Shown here: positions 27,101 through 36,072 of the stretch, piece after piece
Position numbering within the stretch: the first letter of the stretch is position 1
Layout of the letters: each line of letters begins with the position of its first letter
Assembly (NCBI RefSeq): GCF_013385175.1
Contig: NZ_JABZEO010000002.1
Location: 248,001 to 312,000, forward strand
Origin: Allochromatium humboldtianum
GTDB lineage: Bacteria > Pseudomonadota > Gammaproteobacteria > Chromatiales > Chromatiaceae
Direction of reading: 5' to 3'
Length of the DNA: 64,000 nucleotides
Notes under the pieces: generated by a model
Told to the model about the DNA's origin: nothing
Database searches by the model: none
The model's input: only the letters and a program-made list of their open reading frames with translations
Translations under genes and position numbers: made by a program

Positions 27101-28215
27101 CTTAGAACATTGATCGCGCCGACCAGATCGGCGTTTTCCTCGAAACCGCACGCCACGCACGCGAAACGGGCCTGAGTCTGCCGGTTCGCCTTGGCGAACT
27201 GCCCGCAGCACGGGCAAGTCCGGCTGGTGTTGTGCGGCGGCACGGCAATCAGGTGCCCGCCGCTCCACGCCAGCTTGTAGTCCAGTTGCCGGCGAAACTC
27301 GCCCCATCCCTGGTCGAGAATCGCTTTGTTCAGGCCGGACTTCGCCCGAACGTGGGTGCCCGGCGCTTCGATCGTCCCGGACGCCGACACCGACAGGTTG
27401 CGAACCTGCAAGTCCTCGATGCACACCATCGCGTGGTTTTGGCTGATCGTGGTCGTGGTCTTGTGCAGGTAGTCGCGCCGGGTGTTAGCGATGCGGGTGT
27501 GGATACGCTGGACGCGGGCTTTTGCCTTTTTCCAGTTGCGGCTGAACTTGACCTTGCGGCTCATCGCGCGCTGCGCCTTCGCCAACGCCTGTTCGTGGCG
27601 TTTGAAGCTATTGAGCGGGGCGTAGACCGTCCCGTCGCTCAAGGTGGCGAAGCGGACGATGCCCAGGTCGATCCCGACGGCCGTGCCCTGATGAACCGGG
27701 ATCTCGGCTTCGCGCTCGGTCTGGATCGATGCGAACCACTTGCCGCCGGACTGGCTGACGGTGACGTTCTTCAACGTGCCGAGCACCTCGCGGCTGTTGC
27801 GGTAGCACAGCCAGCCGAGCTTGGGCAGGAACAGGCGGCTGTTGGCTTGGTCGAGCTGATAGCCCTGGGGATAGCGCAGGCTGTCGCGGGACTGGCCTTT
27901 CTTCTTGAAACGCGGCGCGTCCGCGCGTTTGGCGAAGAAGTTGGCGTAGGCCCGGTCCAGATCCTTGAGAGACTGCTGCAAGGCTTGAGCGGGAGCCTCG
28001 CCAAGCCAGGCGGTCGAGGGATCGGCCTTCCACGCGGTCAGCGCCTTGCACAGATCGGCATACCCGAGTTTCTTCTCGCCAGTCGTGTATCGCTCCTGTT
28101 GCAACGCCAGCGCCCGGTTGTAGACGAAGCGGCACGACCCCGCGAAACGGCGCAGATCGCGCGCCTGGTCGCCGTTGGGCTTCAACTCAAATTTGAAGGC
28201 TTGGAGACGTTGCAT
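27004..28215 (-). CDS. tnpB: RNA-guided endonuclease TnpB of the IS200/IS605 element
   Basis: 403 residues. The RuvC-like catalytic triad is intact: D183 (GIDLGIVRF), E267 (CIEDLQV) and D363 (NADLVGAINV), with a zinc finger at C334, C337, C353 and C356. The N-terminal OrfB helix-turn-helix region (KPNGDQARDLRRFAGSCRFVYNRAL) is complete. TnpB cuts DNA next to a TAM using the omega RNA and helps the element persist. The ATG at 28215 is 21 bases from the divergent tnpA start; the frame upstream of it is antisense to tnpA. Confidence 0.93.
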   Translation of the reverse strand: MQRLQAFKFELKPNGDQARDLRRFAGSCRFVYNRALALQQERYTTGEKKLGYADLCKALTAWKADPSTAWLGEAPAQALQQSLKDLDRAYANFFAKRADAPRFKKKGQSRDSLRYPQGYQLDQANSRLFLPKLGWLCYRNSREVLGTLKNVTVSQSGGKWFASIQTEREAEIPVHQGTAVGIDLGIVRFATLSDGTVYAPLNSFKRHEQALAKAQRAMSRKVKFSRNWKKAKARVQRIHTRIANTRRDYLHKTTTTISQNHAMVCIEDLQVRNLSVSASGTIEAPGTHVRAKSGLNKAILDQGWGEFRRQLDYKLAWSGGHLIAVPPHNTSRTCPCCGQFAKANRQTQARFACVACGFEENADLVGAINVLRAGHARLACEVSPAGGQQQEPTEATQSGSMSD

Positions 28216-28236
28216 GCCCGGAGTATACTTTGGTCT

Positions 28237-28650
28237 ATGAGCGATAACAACGATATTCGGCGAGGTCGGCACTGCGTTTTTGCAATGCACGTCCATTTGG
28301 TCTTTGTGACGAAGTATCGCCGCCAAGTCTTCGACGGCGAGGCCGTCGCCAGCCTGCGCGCGATCTTCGCCAAGGTCTGCGCCGACTTCGAGGCCCGTTT
28401 GGTCGAGATGGACGGCGAGGACGATCATGTGCATCTGCTGGTCGAGTATCCGCCCAAGGTGGCGGTGTCGGCCTTGGTGAACAGCCTCAAGGGCGTGTCC
28501 AGCCGCTTGCTGCGCCAAGAGCGGCCCGATCTCCAACGGCGCTACTGGAAGGGCGTGCTGTGGTCGCCCTCTTACTTCGCTTCAAGCTGTGGCGGCGCGC
28601 CGATCGCCATCGTGCGCCAATACATCGAACAGCAGCAGACGCCAACCTAA
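28237..28650 (+). CDS. tnpA: IS200-type Y1 transposase TnpA
   Basis: 137 residues. The HUH motif (H64-V-H66 in DDHVHLLVEY) and the catalytic tyrosine Y129 (IVRQYIEQQ) are present, so the enzyme should be active. It is a single-strand transposase that excises and inserts the top strand between TTAC and TCAA sites. It faces away from tnpB, as in IS605 and IS608. Confidence 0.93.
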   Translation: MSDNNDIRRGRHCVFAMHVHLVFVTKYRRQVFDGEAVASLRAIFAKVCADFEARLVEMDGEDDHVHLLVEYPPKVAVSALVNSLKGVSSRLLRQERPDLQRRYWKGVLWSPSYFASSCGGAPIAIVRQYIEQQQTPT

Positions 28651-28720
28651 GCGGAAAACGCGACGACAGCGGGCGCTATCCATCCCCGCCCTGAACGGCG
28701 GGGCTTTTCGCGCAAGACGA

Positions 28721-28731
28721 GTAAATCGATT
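28721..28731. repeat. 11-bp direct repeat at right flank of the IS200/IS605 element
   Basis: Second copy of GTAAATCGATT. On the minus strand it ends in TTTAC exactly at the element border, consistent with a TTTAC-type target/TAM. Confidence 0.8.
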
Positions 28732-28756
28732 GTAAAACTTGGGCTCCGAGTTTTAC
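28732..28756. promoter_or_regulatory. inverted repeat GTAAAACT-N9-AGTTTTAC upstream of the PspA-like operon
   Basis: A perfect eight-base dyad 79 bases before the PspA-like start and directly beside the IS insertion. It is a good candidate operator for this operon. The regulator is unknown. Confidence 0.55.
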
Positions 28757-28835
28757 CAAGACCTGCCTGGGCGCCCGACGAGCGGCTCTCTAGACTCGAA
28801 TCACGGAACGACAAGAGCCTCTGGAGGCGATCGAC

Positions 28836-29381
28836 ATGGCACTCATCACACGACTCTCGCGCCTGCTACGCGCCGATCTCCATGCCGTGCTCGATCGGCT
28901 GGAGGCGCCGGAGCTGGTGCTCGCCCAGGCGATCCGCGAAATGGAACAGGCACTGGACCTGGAACGACGCCGGCTGCGCCGCCTGGACCGCGAACTCCAG
29001 CGTCTGCGCGAACGCGAATCCGAACAGGAGCGCCTGCTCGAACAGAACGGGCTGGCGCTCGACGACTGTCTGGCCGCCGAGCGCGAGGATCTGGCCCGCC
29101 CCGTCATCCGCCGCCGGCTGGAGACCGAACGCCGGCTCGAAGCACTCCGCACCCGTCGACGCGAGACCGAAACCGAGCGGGCACGATGCGCGCCGCTCCT
29201 GGCCGAGCGCGAATCCCGGCTCGCCGATCTGCGGGCGCGTGCCGCCATTCAGGATGCCGAATCCGAGTCCGATCCGACCGACTGCGATCCGATCTGGTCC
29301 GGCGCCGATCCGCTGATCCGGGACGCCGAAGTCGAGGTCGCTCTGTTGCAGGCCAAGCGCCGGCGGGAGGCGCAGTTATGA
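28836..29381 (+). CDS. PspA/IM30-like membrane-associated coiled-coil protein
   Basis: 181 residues, almost wholly helical. The N-terminus (ITRLSRLLRADLHAVLDRLEAPELVLAQAIREMEQAL) matches the PspA/Vipp1 start, where an amphipathic helix precedes the coiled coil; it is shorter than PspA (about 220). PspA proteins polymerise on damaged membranes. It is the first gene of a three-gene operon with a membrane protein and a VWA protein. No pspF or sigma-54 site is evident, so control differs from the E. coli system. Confidence 0.75.
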   Translation: MALITRLSRLLRADLHAVLDRLEAPELVLAQAIREMEQALDLERRRLRRLDRELQRLRERESEQERLLEQNGLALDDCLAAEREDLARPVIRRRLETERRLEALRTRRRETETERARCAPLLAERESRLADLRARAAIQDAESESDPTDCDPIWSGADPLIRDAEVEVALLQAKRRREAQL

Positions 29382-29929
29382 GCCGCCTCGGATTCGGCGA
29401 AGGCGTCCTGGTCGCCCTGACGGCGGCACTCCTGGCCTCGGTCGTCCGGACCGCGCTCGGCGGCTGGCTGTCGCCCGGCGCCCTGGCGCACGGACTCTGC
29501 ATCGGTCTGGGACTCGGCTATGGGCTCTATCTGATCGCGCGCAGTCGGGAGCGGGTCGGGCGGGTCGCCGTCCCGATCCTCTGGGCGGGCATCAGCCTGC
29601 TGATCGTGCTCCTGAACGCCGGACTCTGGGTCCAGATCCTCGCTCAGCTCGGGCTGGTCTGGCTGGTGCGCGCCCTCTATCACCACGGACGCCCCCTGGC
29701 CGCGCTCCTGGATCTCGGTCTGCTGCTGCTCGGCTGTCTGGCAGGACTCTGGGCGCTGGAGCACACCGGCAGCCTGTTCCTCGCCATCTGGACGCTGTTC
29801 CTGATCCAGGCGCTGTTCGTCCTCATCCCCGGCGGCCCGGACGCCGACCGGCGCGAGCCGGCGACCGCCGATCCCTTCGAGACCGCCGAACGCGCCGCCG
29901 AGCGCGCGCTCGCCAGACTGCTGCATTGA
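29378..29929 (+). CDS. polytopic membrane protein of unknown function in the PspA-like operon
   Basis: 183 residues with about five or six hydrophobic segments (for example LVALTAALLASVV, LCIGLGLGYGLYLI, LWAGISLLIVLLNAGLWV, LLDLGLLLLGCLAGLWAL, LAIWTLFLIQALFVLI) and a hydrophilic tail. The ATG overlaps the previous stop (ATGA), so it is coupled to the PspA-like gene. No family recognised; a membrane anchor or partner for the PspA-like protein is a reasonable guess. Confidence 0.8.
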   Translation: MSRLGFGEGVLVALTAALLASVVRTALGGWLSPGALAHGLCIGLGLGYGLYLIARSRERVGRVAVPILWAGISLLIVLLNAGLWVQILAQLGLVWLVRALYHHGRPLAALLDLGLLLLGCLAGLWALEHTGSLFLAIWTLFLIQALFVLIPGGPDADRREPATADPFETAERAAERALARLLH

Positions 29930-29976
29930 ACCTATCCGATCCGGCACAGGGACAGGCCAATCACGAGGCCAGAATC

Positions 29977-31212
29977 ATGAAAACCCCACTGCAAACAAAG
30001 CTCATCGCCCTGTCGCTCTTCGGTCTCACGGGCACCGCCGTGCTCTACTACCCGGCCTTGCGCCCGGCCGAATCGGCGCCGCCCGTCACCCCGGTCATCC
30101 CCCTGGCCGAACCGGATTCGGTCGCCTTGCCCGACACCCGACAGCATCCGGTCATCGAAGCCGTGTTCGTGCTCGACACCACCGGCAGCATGGGCGGACT
30201 CATCCAGGCGGCGAAGGACAAGATCTGGTCGATCGCCGCGACCATGGCCGCCGCCCAGCCCGCGCCCGAGATCCGCCTCGGCCTGGTCGCCTATCGCGAT
30301 CGCGGTGACGACTATGTGACCCGCGTCGTCGATCTGACCAAGGATCTCGACGGCCTGCACGCCGAGCTGATGCAGCTCCAGGCCCAGGGCGGCGGCGATG
30401 GTCCCGAGAGCGTCAATCAGGCGCTCCACGAGGCCCTGCACCGCATCGGCTGGAGCCGGGATCCAGGCGTCTATCGCGTCATCTTCCTGGTCGGCGATGC
30501 CCCGGCCCACATGGACTATCCCAACGACGTACCCTATCCGCAGACCCTGGCCGAGGCGCAGCGGCGCGGGATTCGGGTCAACGCCATCCAGTGCGGCACG
30601 CTCGCCGAGACGACCCAGGAATGGAAGCGGATCGCGCAGCTCGGCAACGGCGGCTATTTCCAGGTCGAGCAGAGCGGCGGCGCGGTAGCCATCGCCACGC
30701 CCTATGACGAGTCGCTGGCCAAACTCTCGTCCAAACTCGACGAGACGCGGATCTATTACGGTCGCGCCGAGGAGCGGGCGAAGAAGGAAGAGAAGCTCGC
30801 CGCCGCCAAGGCGACTCAGGCCGCCGCCGCACCGGCCGTGCTGGCACGACGCGCCGGCTTCGTGGCCTCCGAGAGCGGCGAGGCGAGTCTGAAGGGCGAG
30901 AACGAACTGATCGAGGACGTGGCGAACGGTCGGGTCGATCTGGACGCGCTACCTGAGGCGCAACTGCCCGCGCCCCTGGCCGGGCTGACGCCCGAGGCGC
31001 GACGCGCGTTGATCGACGAGCAGGCCGCCAAGCGCGAGGAGCTGAAACGGCAGATCAAGGATCTCTCCGCCCAGCGTGCCGACTATCTCAAGTCCCAGGT
31101 CGAGGCCGAGGGCGGGGCGGAATCTTCGCTCGATCACAAGATCTTCAGCGCCGTGCGCGAACAGGCCGCCGAGAAGGGACTGAGCTACGACAAGGCCGCG
31201 CCCGTGTATTGA
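29977..31212 (+). CDS. exported VWA-domain protein
   Basis: 411 residues. A signal or anchor segment (LIALSLFGLTGTAVLYY) is followed by a VWA domain with the metal-site motif DTTGSMGG (about 60-67), a GGGDGPESV stretch and VGDAPAH. The last 150 residues are charged and helical (RAEERAKKEEKLAAAKATQ; AKREELKRQIKDLSAQRADYLK), likely coiled coil. The ATG at 29977 gives a proper signal; an upstream in-frame start at 29926 overlaps the preceding gene. It may sense or organise proteins at the membrane together with the two upstream products. Confidence 0.8.
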   Translation: MKTPLQTKLIALSLFGLTGTAVLYYPALRPAESAPPVTPVIPLAEPDSVALPDTRQHPVIEAVFVLDTTGSMGGLIQAAKDKIWSIAATMAAAQPAPEIRLGLVAYRDRGDDYVTRVVDLTKDLDGLHAELMQLQAQGGGDGPESVNQALHEALHRIGWSRDPGVYRVIFLVGDAPAHMDYPNDVPYPQTLAEAQRRGIRVNAIQCGTLAETTQEWKRIAQLGNGGYFQVEQSGGAVAIATPYDESLAKLSSKLDETRIYYGRAEERAKKEEKLAAAKATQAAAAPAVLARRAGFVASESGEASLKGENELIEDVANGRVDLDALPEAQLPAPLAGLTPEARRALIDEQAAKREELKRQIKDLSAQRADYLKSQVEAEGGAESSLDHKIFSAVREQAAEKGLSYDKAAPVY

Positions 31213-31250
31213 AGCGGCGGACGTCGTTCGATGTTCGAGGAGTTCGAGGA

Positions 31251-32825
31251 TCAGGCGCGAATCACCCGAATCGATCGCCCCTGCGGACTGGTCTGGAGGA
31301 CGCTGCCGGTCCGCTCGGCGATCGGCGGTTGATCGGCGCGCCGGTCGAAGATCACCAGCCAGCCGCTGTCCAGCCCCAGCCCGCTCAGATAGCCGTCGAA
31401 CTGCTCCAGCCCCTCGCTGAGCGGGTCCGGGGCAGCGTCGCGCCAGACCTTCAGTTCCATGCCCAGCGTCAGCGCGCCATAGCGCAGACACAGATCCATG
31501 CGCCCCATCCCGATGGCGTATTCGCGCTCCAGCGTCCCGCCGCCGTTGATGACCCGATGCAGAAAGGCCATGAGCACCAGATGCGGTGCGATCTCGTGAT
31601 AGGGCGCGCTCTTGAGCAACGGCTCACCGTGTTGACGCCAGAAGGCGAGGAAGGCATCGAGCAGCGCCTCCGGATTCAGCGAGCCATCCGGGTTCAGCCA
31701 GGTCGGCTCGATCCGGGGCAGCGAGTCCTGCGGCCCGCCGGCCAGAGCACGCGGCAGCACCTCGCGATAGATCGGATTGGCGATCACCAGTCCGCCACTG
31801 CCATCACGCTTGAGCAGCCCCAGATCCACCAGATACTCGCGGTCATCCTCGGCCACCTCGCCGGGCAGGGTGCCGGCCAGCATGGGTTCGATCACCCGTC
31901 GCACGCGCGGCTCCTGCAATTTGTGCGCAAGCTGGTCGAGATGGGTCACGCGCTCGACGATCATCTGTTCCTTGGCCTGATTGATCAGATCCAGCGTGAT
32001 CGGCTGGGTGCGATCACGTCCGGCGCGTAGCTCGAAACAGGCACGGTAGGCCAGTGCATTGACCAGCCAGGGCTGGCCCTGCGTCAGCTCCCAGACCCGA
32101 TCGAGCGCCTCCGGGGTGAAGACCTGCCCGGTCTCGCGCGTGTGCTCCAGCAACAGGGTCCGGGTCTCCTCGGCGCTGAAGTCGCCCAACCGCAGCGACT
32201 TGGCCTTGATGTTGAAGGCGCTGCCGCCGGTGATGACCTCGCGCTCGGAGCCGGCGTGGATGCGATAGTCGCGCAGATCGCGCACCCCGCACAGAACGAT
32301 GGTCTGCGGAAAGGCGCCCGGGCGTTTGGGATAACCGGAACGCAACTGGCGCAGGAGCGACAGCAGGGTATCGCCGATCAGGGCATCGACCTCGTCGAGC
32401 AGCAGCACCACCGGCTTGGGCGAGCCGGCACACCAGCGTTCGAGAAAGGTCTCCAGAACCAGCAAGGGCGCACCGCTCTGGAACAGCTCGCGCGCCAGCG
32501 GCTCCACGGTGTGATCATCCAGACTCCAGATCGCGGCGTTGGCGATGGCCTGCACCACAGCGCCCAGACCCAAGGCGACCTGTTCGCGCGCGGCCTGGGC
32601 CGCCTCGATATTGACATAGACGGCGCGATAACGGCCTTCCCGATTCAGATGTTCCATCAACGCCAGCAGGCAGGAGGTCTTGCCGGTCTGGCGCGGGGCG
32701 TGGAGCAGGAAGTATTTTTCCTGGGCGATCAGATCAAGGATCTCTTCCAGGTTCCAACGTGAAAGTGGGGGCAGAGTGTAGTGGCGGTCGGGTCGCACTG
32801 GACCCTCGGTGTTGAAGAAACGCAT
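31251..32825 (-). CDS. AAA-like ATPase with C-terminal PD-(D/E)XK-type nuclease-like domain
   Basis: 524 residues. Walker A is APRQTGKT (43-50), with Ala in place of the first Gly, and Walker B is VVLLLDEVDAL. A winged-helix-like region follows (about 270-350). Near the C-terminus, GRMDLCLRYG ... GMELKVWRD resembles the D-ExK core of PD-(D/E)XK nucleases, as in the widespread AAA-ATPase_like/PDDEXK proteins. The function of this family is not established; mobile or defence-related roles have been suggested. It is convergent with the VWA gene. The ATG at 32825 fits the family start MRFFNTEGPV. Confidence 0.8.
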   Translation of the reverse strand: MRFFNTEGPVRPDRHYTLPPLSRWNLEEILDLIAQEKYFLLHAPRQTGKTSCLLALMEHLNREGRYRAVYVNIEAAQAAREQVALGLGAVVQAIANAAIWSLDDHTVEPLARELFQSGAPLLVLETFLERWCAGSPKPVVLLLDEVDALIGDTLLSLLRQLRSGYPKRPGAFPQTIVLCGVRDLRDYRIHAGSEREVITGGSAFNIKAKSLRLGDFSAEETRTLLLEHTRETGQVFTPEALDRVWELTQGQPWLVNALAYRACFELRAGRDRTQPITLDLINQAKEQMIVERVTHLDQLAHKLQEPRVRRVIEPMLAGTLPGEVAEDDREYLVDLGLLKRDGSGGLVIANPIYREVLPRALAGGPQDSLPRIEPTWLNPDGSLNPEALLDAFLAFWRQHGEPLLKSAPYHEIAPHLVLMAFLHRVINGGGTLEREYAIGMGRMDLCLRYGALTLGMELKVWRDAAPDPLSEGLEQFDGYLSGLGLDSGWLVIFDRRADQPPIAERTGSVLQTSPQGRSIRVIRA

Positions 32826-32970
32826 GGTGCACCTCGCGCGCGGATCTGCTTGAATCGCGGCGAGCATAGCATGGGGTCACTCGGACGGGGCGGATGGGCC
32901 TGACGATGCCCAGATGCGGGTGAGACCGCTGATGTTCGGCGGCGGTCCGTGATGCGGGGACGAGCGCTCG

Positions 32971-33360
32971 TCAGTGATTGACCGCCCGGACGGCCTCTTC
33001 ACGGGTGTAGAAGCGATCCTCGCGCACGAAGCCGGAGACGACCTCGGCGACGACCGCCACCACATGGCCGGCCTCATCGCGCGCCCGTATCCAGGACTCG
33101 GGCAGTCCGTCGAGGATATGGATGGGCGCCGGCGTTCCGTCACTGAAGCGCGACAGCACACATTCGCCGCTGCACCGATTCAGATAACCGGGACGGAAGC
33201 CGAGACCGGCATTGTTCCGGCTGACACCGGGCGTATCGGCATAGAGCCGGTTTTCGTGACGCAGCGTCATGTCGTTCAGGACACCGCGCATCAGCCGTTC
33301 GCGCTCCTGGCGCTCTTGGCTGGCGACCTGTCGTTGGAGGCGTTCGTCGTGGTCGTTCAT
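32971..33360 (-). CDS. hypothetical protein (129 aa)
   Basis: Hydrophilic, with an N-terminal charged helix (ERLQRQVASQERQERERLMRG) and a mixed C-terminal half containing two cysteines (NRCSGECVL). No domain is recognised. It lies 145 bases before the AAA ATPase gene on the same strand, so the two could share a transcript. GGTGAG just upstream can serve as ribosome-binding site. Likely real, from its length and codon use, but without assignable function. Confidence 0.6.
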   Translation of the reverse strand: MNDHDERLQRQVASQERQERERLMRGVLNDMTLRHENRLYADTPGVSRNNAGLGFRPGYLNRCSGECVLSRFSDGTPAPIHILDGLPESWIRARDEAGHVVAVVAEVVSGFVREDRFYTREEAVRAVNH

Positions 33361-33493
33361 GGCTCACCTCGTTTCACGAGGACTTTACTCTGTGCAAATC
33401 AGAAGGCATCGCGCGTGCCAGTCTGGCGGTTTCGGTCGGCGTCGACTCCAGGCCCAGGGCTGATAGCGACCTCTCCGACGCGCGATCTCGTGT

Positions 33494-33958
33494 TCAGGTT
33501 ATCGGCAGATCCTGACGTTCCAACACCCGTCGCAGGACGAAACTGGAATGCACGCCCGCCACGCCTTCCAGACGTGTGATCTTGTTCAACAAAAAATCCT
33601 GATAGGCGTCCATGTCGCGCACTACGACCTTGAGCTGATAGTCGGCTTCCCGTCCCGTGATGAGCAGGCATTCGAGCACTTCCGGCATATCCTTGACGGC
33701 GGCGTCGAAGCGCTCGAAGCGCTCCGGCGTGTGGCGGTCCATGGAGATGCTCAGGATCACCATGAGACTCAGGTCGAGTTTCTTCGCATCGAGTTCGGCG
33801 TGATAGCCGTTGATGAATCCGGCTTCTTCCAGCGCGCGCACGCGCCTCAGACAGGGCGAGGGCGAGAGCCCGATGCGTTCGGCCAGATCCTGGTTGCTGA
33901 GGCGTCCGTCGCGTTGCAGTTCGACGAGGATCTGACGGTCGTAGCGGTCGAGTTTCAT
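33494..33958 (-). CDS. Lrp/AsnC family transcriptional regulator
   Basis: 154 residues. The N-terminal helix-turn-helix (LDRYDRQILVELQRDGRLSNQDLAERIGLSPSPCLRRVRALEE) is joined to the RAM effector domain (ECLLITGREADYQLKVVV). Lrp-type proteins sense amino acids and bind as octamers. It is divergent from leuA, so leucine or a related amino acid may be the effector. The ATG at 33958 is chosen over one two codons upstream because MKLDRYD is the usual start. Confidence 0.88.
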   Translation of the reverse strand: MKLDRYDRQILVELQRDGRLSNQDLAERIGLSPSPCLRRVRALEEAGFINGYHAELDAKKLDLSLMVILSISMDRHTPERFERFDAAVKDMPEVLECLLITGREADYQLKVVVRDMDAYQDFLLNKITRLEGVAGVHSSFVLRRVLERQDLPIT

Positions 33959-34270
33959 GTGCATGTCTCGATGACGGCGTGCGGGCTGTCAGGGTTTGAC
34001 AGAAGGGTGTCAGGATTTATCGGGGTGAGGCATTTTGGCAGAATATTGCTCAACAAGCCTATTCTGTTGCCATCTTCGCAATCGGATGCCGGTTGGTTTG
34101 AGATAGTCTAAGCACCGTCGACTTACCGGTCGACAGCTCGGCAAAGGCTCACAAGGCCCGCGCCAACCGGCTCGGTCCGACCCGGACCATCAGCCAAGCG
34201 CCCGATCCGCGATCCGGAGACCGGCCAAGACCCGATTCGATACGACACCGACCGCACAGGAGACGATCCC
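33959..34270. other. divergent promoter region between the Lrp-type gene and leuA
   Basis: 312 bases without a gene. The lrp-proximal half is AT-richer (CATTTTGGCAGAATATTGC near 34030) and probably holds both promoters and Lrp sites. I saw no clear leader peptide, T-box or strong dyad. Confidence 0.4.
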
Positions 34271-35914
34271 ATGAGCCGCTTCGACCACCGACGTTACCGC
34301 CCTGGCCCGGTGGTGAACCTGCCCAACCGCCAGTGGCCCAATCGAACCATCCGCGAAGCCCCGATCTGGGCCAGCGTCGATCTGCGCGACGGCAATCAGG
34401 CGCTGCACGAACCGATGAACGTCGAGCAGAAGCGGCGTCTCTGGGATCTCCTGGTCCAGCTCGGCTTCAAGGAGATCGAGGTCGGCTTTCCCGCCGCCAG
34501 CCAGCCCGATTACGACTTCGTGCGCTGGTTGATCGAAGAGGACCGCATCCCCGAGGACGTGACCATCCAGGTCTTGGTCCAGGCGCGCGAGGATCTGATC
34601 CGCCGCACCTACGAGGCGCTCGCCGGCGTGCGTCAGGCGATCGTCCATGTCTACAACTCGACCTCGCCCGTACAGCGCGACTGGGTGTTCGGCCAGGATC
34701 GCGAGGGCGTGAAGGCGATCGCGCGCCAGGGGGCCGAGTGGGTGGCGCAGGGTGCGCGCGACTATCCCGAGACACGCTGGACCTTCCAGTACTCGCCCGA
34801 GAGCTACACCGCGACCGAGCCGGACTATGCGGTCGAAGTGTGCGAGGCGGTGCTCGACGTCTGGCAGCCGACACCCGAGCGGCCCTGCATCATCAATCTG
34901 CCGGCCACGGTCGAGGTGTCGAGTCCGAACGTCTTCGCCGATCAGGTCGAGCACTTCGCGACCCACATCAGCCGGCGCGACTCGATCGTGCTCTCGGTGC
35001 ACACCCACAACGACCGCGGCGGGGCGGTGGCGGCGGCCGAGCTGGCCTTGCTGGCCGGCGCCGATCGGGTCGAGGGCACCCTGCTCGGCAATGGCGAGCG
35101 CACTGGAAACGCCGATCTCCTGACGCTGGCGATGAACCTCTACAGCCAGGGCATCGACCCGAAGCTTGACCTCAGCCGTCCGGACGAGATCGTCGCCGTC
35201 TGCACCGAATGCACCGGCTTGCCGGTCCATCCGCGTCATCCCTGGGTCGGCGAACTGGTCTACATGGCCTATTCGGGCAGTCATCAGGACGCTATCCGCA
35301 AGTGTCTGGCACGCCAGACGCCGGACGCGCCCTGGAACGTGGCCTATCTGCCGATCGATCCGGCCGACCTGGGACGCAACTATCAGGCGGTGATCCGCGT
35401 CAACAGCCAGTCGGGCAAGGGCGGCGTGGCCTTCGTGCTGGAACAGGAATTCGGCCTGAGTTTGCCGCGCTGGTTGCAGGTCGAGCTGGCGGGCTTGGTT
35501 CAGCGCGAGAGCGAGACGCGCGGCGGGGTGCTGGACGCAGCGCAGATTCGCGCCATCTTCGAACGGCACTTCATCGTCGATCAGGCCCCGCACCAGTTGC
35601 TGGGCTATCGCTTGGACCGCAACGGGCACGACGTCATCGAGGCGCGGATCGGCGCCCCGGACGGCGAACGGATGCTGCATGGCGAAGGGCAGGGCGCGAT
35701 GGCCGCCTTCGTCGATGCCTGGACGCGCTGGAGCGGTCGGAAGGTCTCGGTGCTGGACTATCAGGAACACGCCATCGGCGAGGGCACGGACGCCGAGGCC
35801 GCCGCCTATGTCCGGGTCGAGGTGGACGGACAGGCCATCAGCGGCGCGGCCATCGACCGCGACACGGTGGCCGCCTCGCTACGGGCCTTGCTCTCGGCGC
35901 TGAATCGTCGTTAG
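34271..35914 (+). CDS. leuA: 2-isopropylmalate synthase, long form (LeuA2 type)
   Basis: 547 residues. The N-terminal TIM barrel has the HMGL-like motifs [11 protein letters not shown] and [39 protein letters not shown] with the metal-binding HTH, and a C-terminal LeuA dimer/allosteric domain follows from about 430. It condenses acetyl-CoA with 2-oxoisovalerate in leucine synthesis. Its length and sequence put it with the actinobacterial-type LeuA2 rather than the short LeuA. The divergent Lrp-type gene suggests amino-acid control. Confidence 0.93.
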   Translation: MSRFDHRRYRPGPVVNLPNRQWPNRTIREAPIWASVDLRDGNQALHEPMNVEQKRRLWDLLVQLGFKEIEVGFPAASQPDYDFVRWLIEEDRIPEDVTIQVLVQAREDLIRRTYEALAGVRQAIVHVYNSTSPVQRDWVFGQDREGVKAIARQGAEWVAQGARDYPETRWTFQYSPESYTATEPDYAVEVCEAVLDVWQPTPERPCIINLPATVEVSSPNVFADQVEHFATHISRRDSIVLSVHTHNDRGGAVAAAELALLAGADRVEGTLLGNGERTGNADLLTLAMNLYSQGIDPKLDLSRPDEIVAVCTECTGLPVHPRHPWVGELVYMAYSGSHQDAIRKCLARQTPDAPWNVAYLPIDPADLGRNYQAVIRVNSQSGKGGVAFVLEQEFGLSLPRWLQVELAGLVQRESETRGGVLDAAQIRAIFERHFIVDQAPHQLLGYRLDRNGHDVIEARIGAPDGERMLHGEGQGAMAAFVDAWTRWSGRKVSVLDYQEHAIGEGTDAEAAAYVRVEVDGQAISGAAIDRDTVAASLRALLSALNRR

Positions 35915-36072
35915 AGTGCGATCCTTCAACCAGACCGAGGCCATGGACTGCCGCGATCAGCGGTCCCTTGGCCTCGGTGTCATCCCGCTGGAATAAGCCG
36001 GACGCGCGCACCGATGGCTTGCACGGCACGGTTTGACGGATTTCCACCTCTCGCCTTCGGATGCGCTCTTGC

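Larger units (their letters stand above)
26961..28720 (-). mobile_element. complete IS200/IS605-family insertion sequence
   Basis: 1,760 bp with divergent tnpA and tnpB, both intact. Read on the minus strand, the left end begins directly after TTTAC and the right end finishes in GATGTCAA, the same TTAC/TCAA logic as IS608. The tnpA-side end carries a subterminal hairpin (CCCCGCC 28684-28690 with GGCGGGG 28697-28703); the tnpB-side end has a short CCCT/AGGG hairpin (26976-26990). The boundaries are deduced from the flanking 11-bp repeats and end motifs. It separates the response regulator gene from the PspA-like operon. Confidence 0.85.

Noticed and set aside
28765-28790. sigma-54 promoter for the PspA-like operon (GG-N10-GC)
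   Set aside because: The spacing fits, but the surrounding bases are GC-rich and lack the T residues of the -12 element; such matches are common in this DNA.
34025-34055. sigma-54-like promoter TGGCAG...TTGCT between the Lrp-type gene and leuA
   Set aside because: Only nine bases lie between the GG and GC elements, where sigma-54 requires ten; the match is probably chance.
34190-35770. 526-codon open frame on the minus strand opposite leuA
   Set aside because: It is the antisense shadow of a well-supported leuA gene with typical GC-rich codon bias; no motif supports it.
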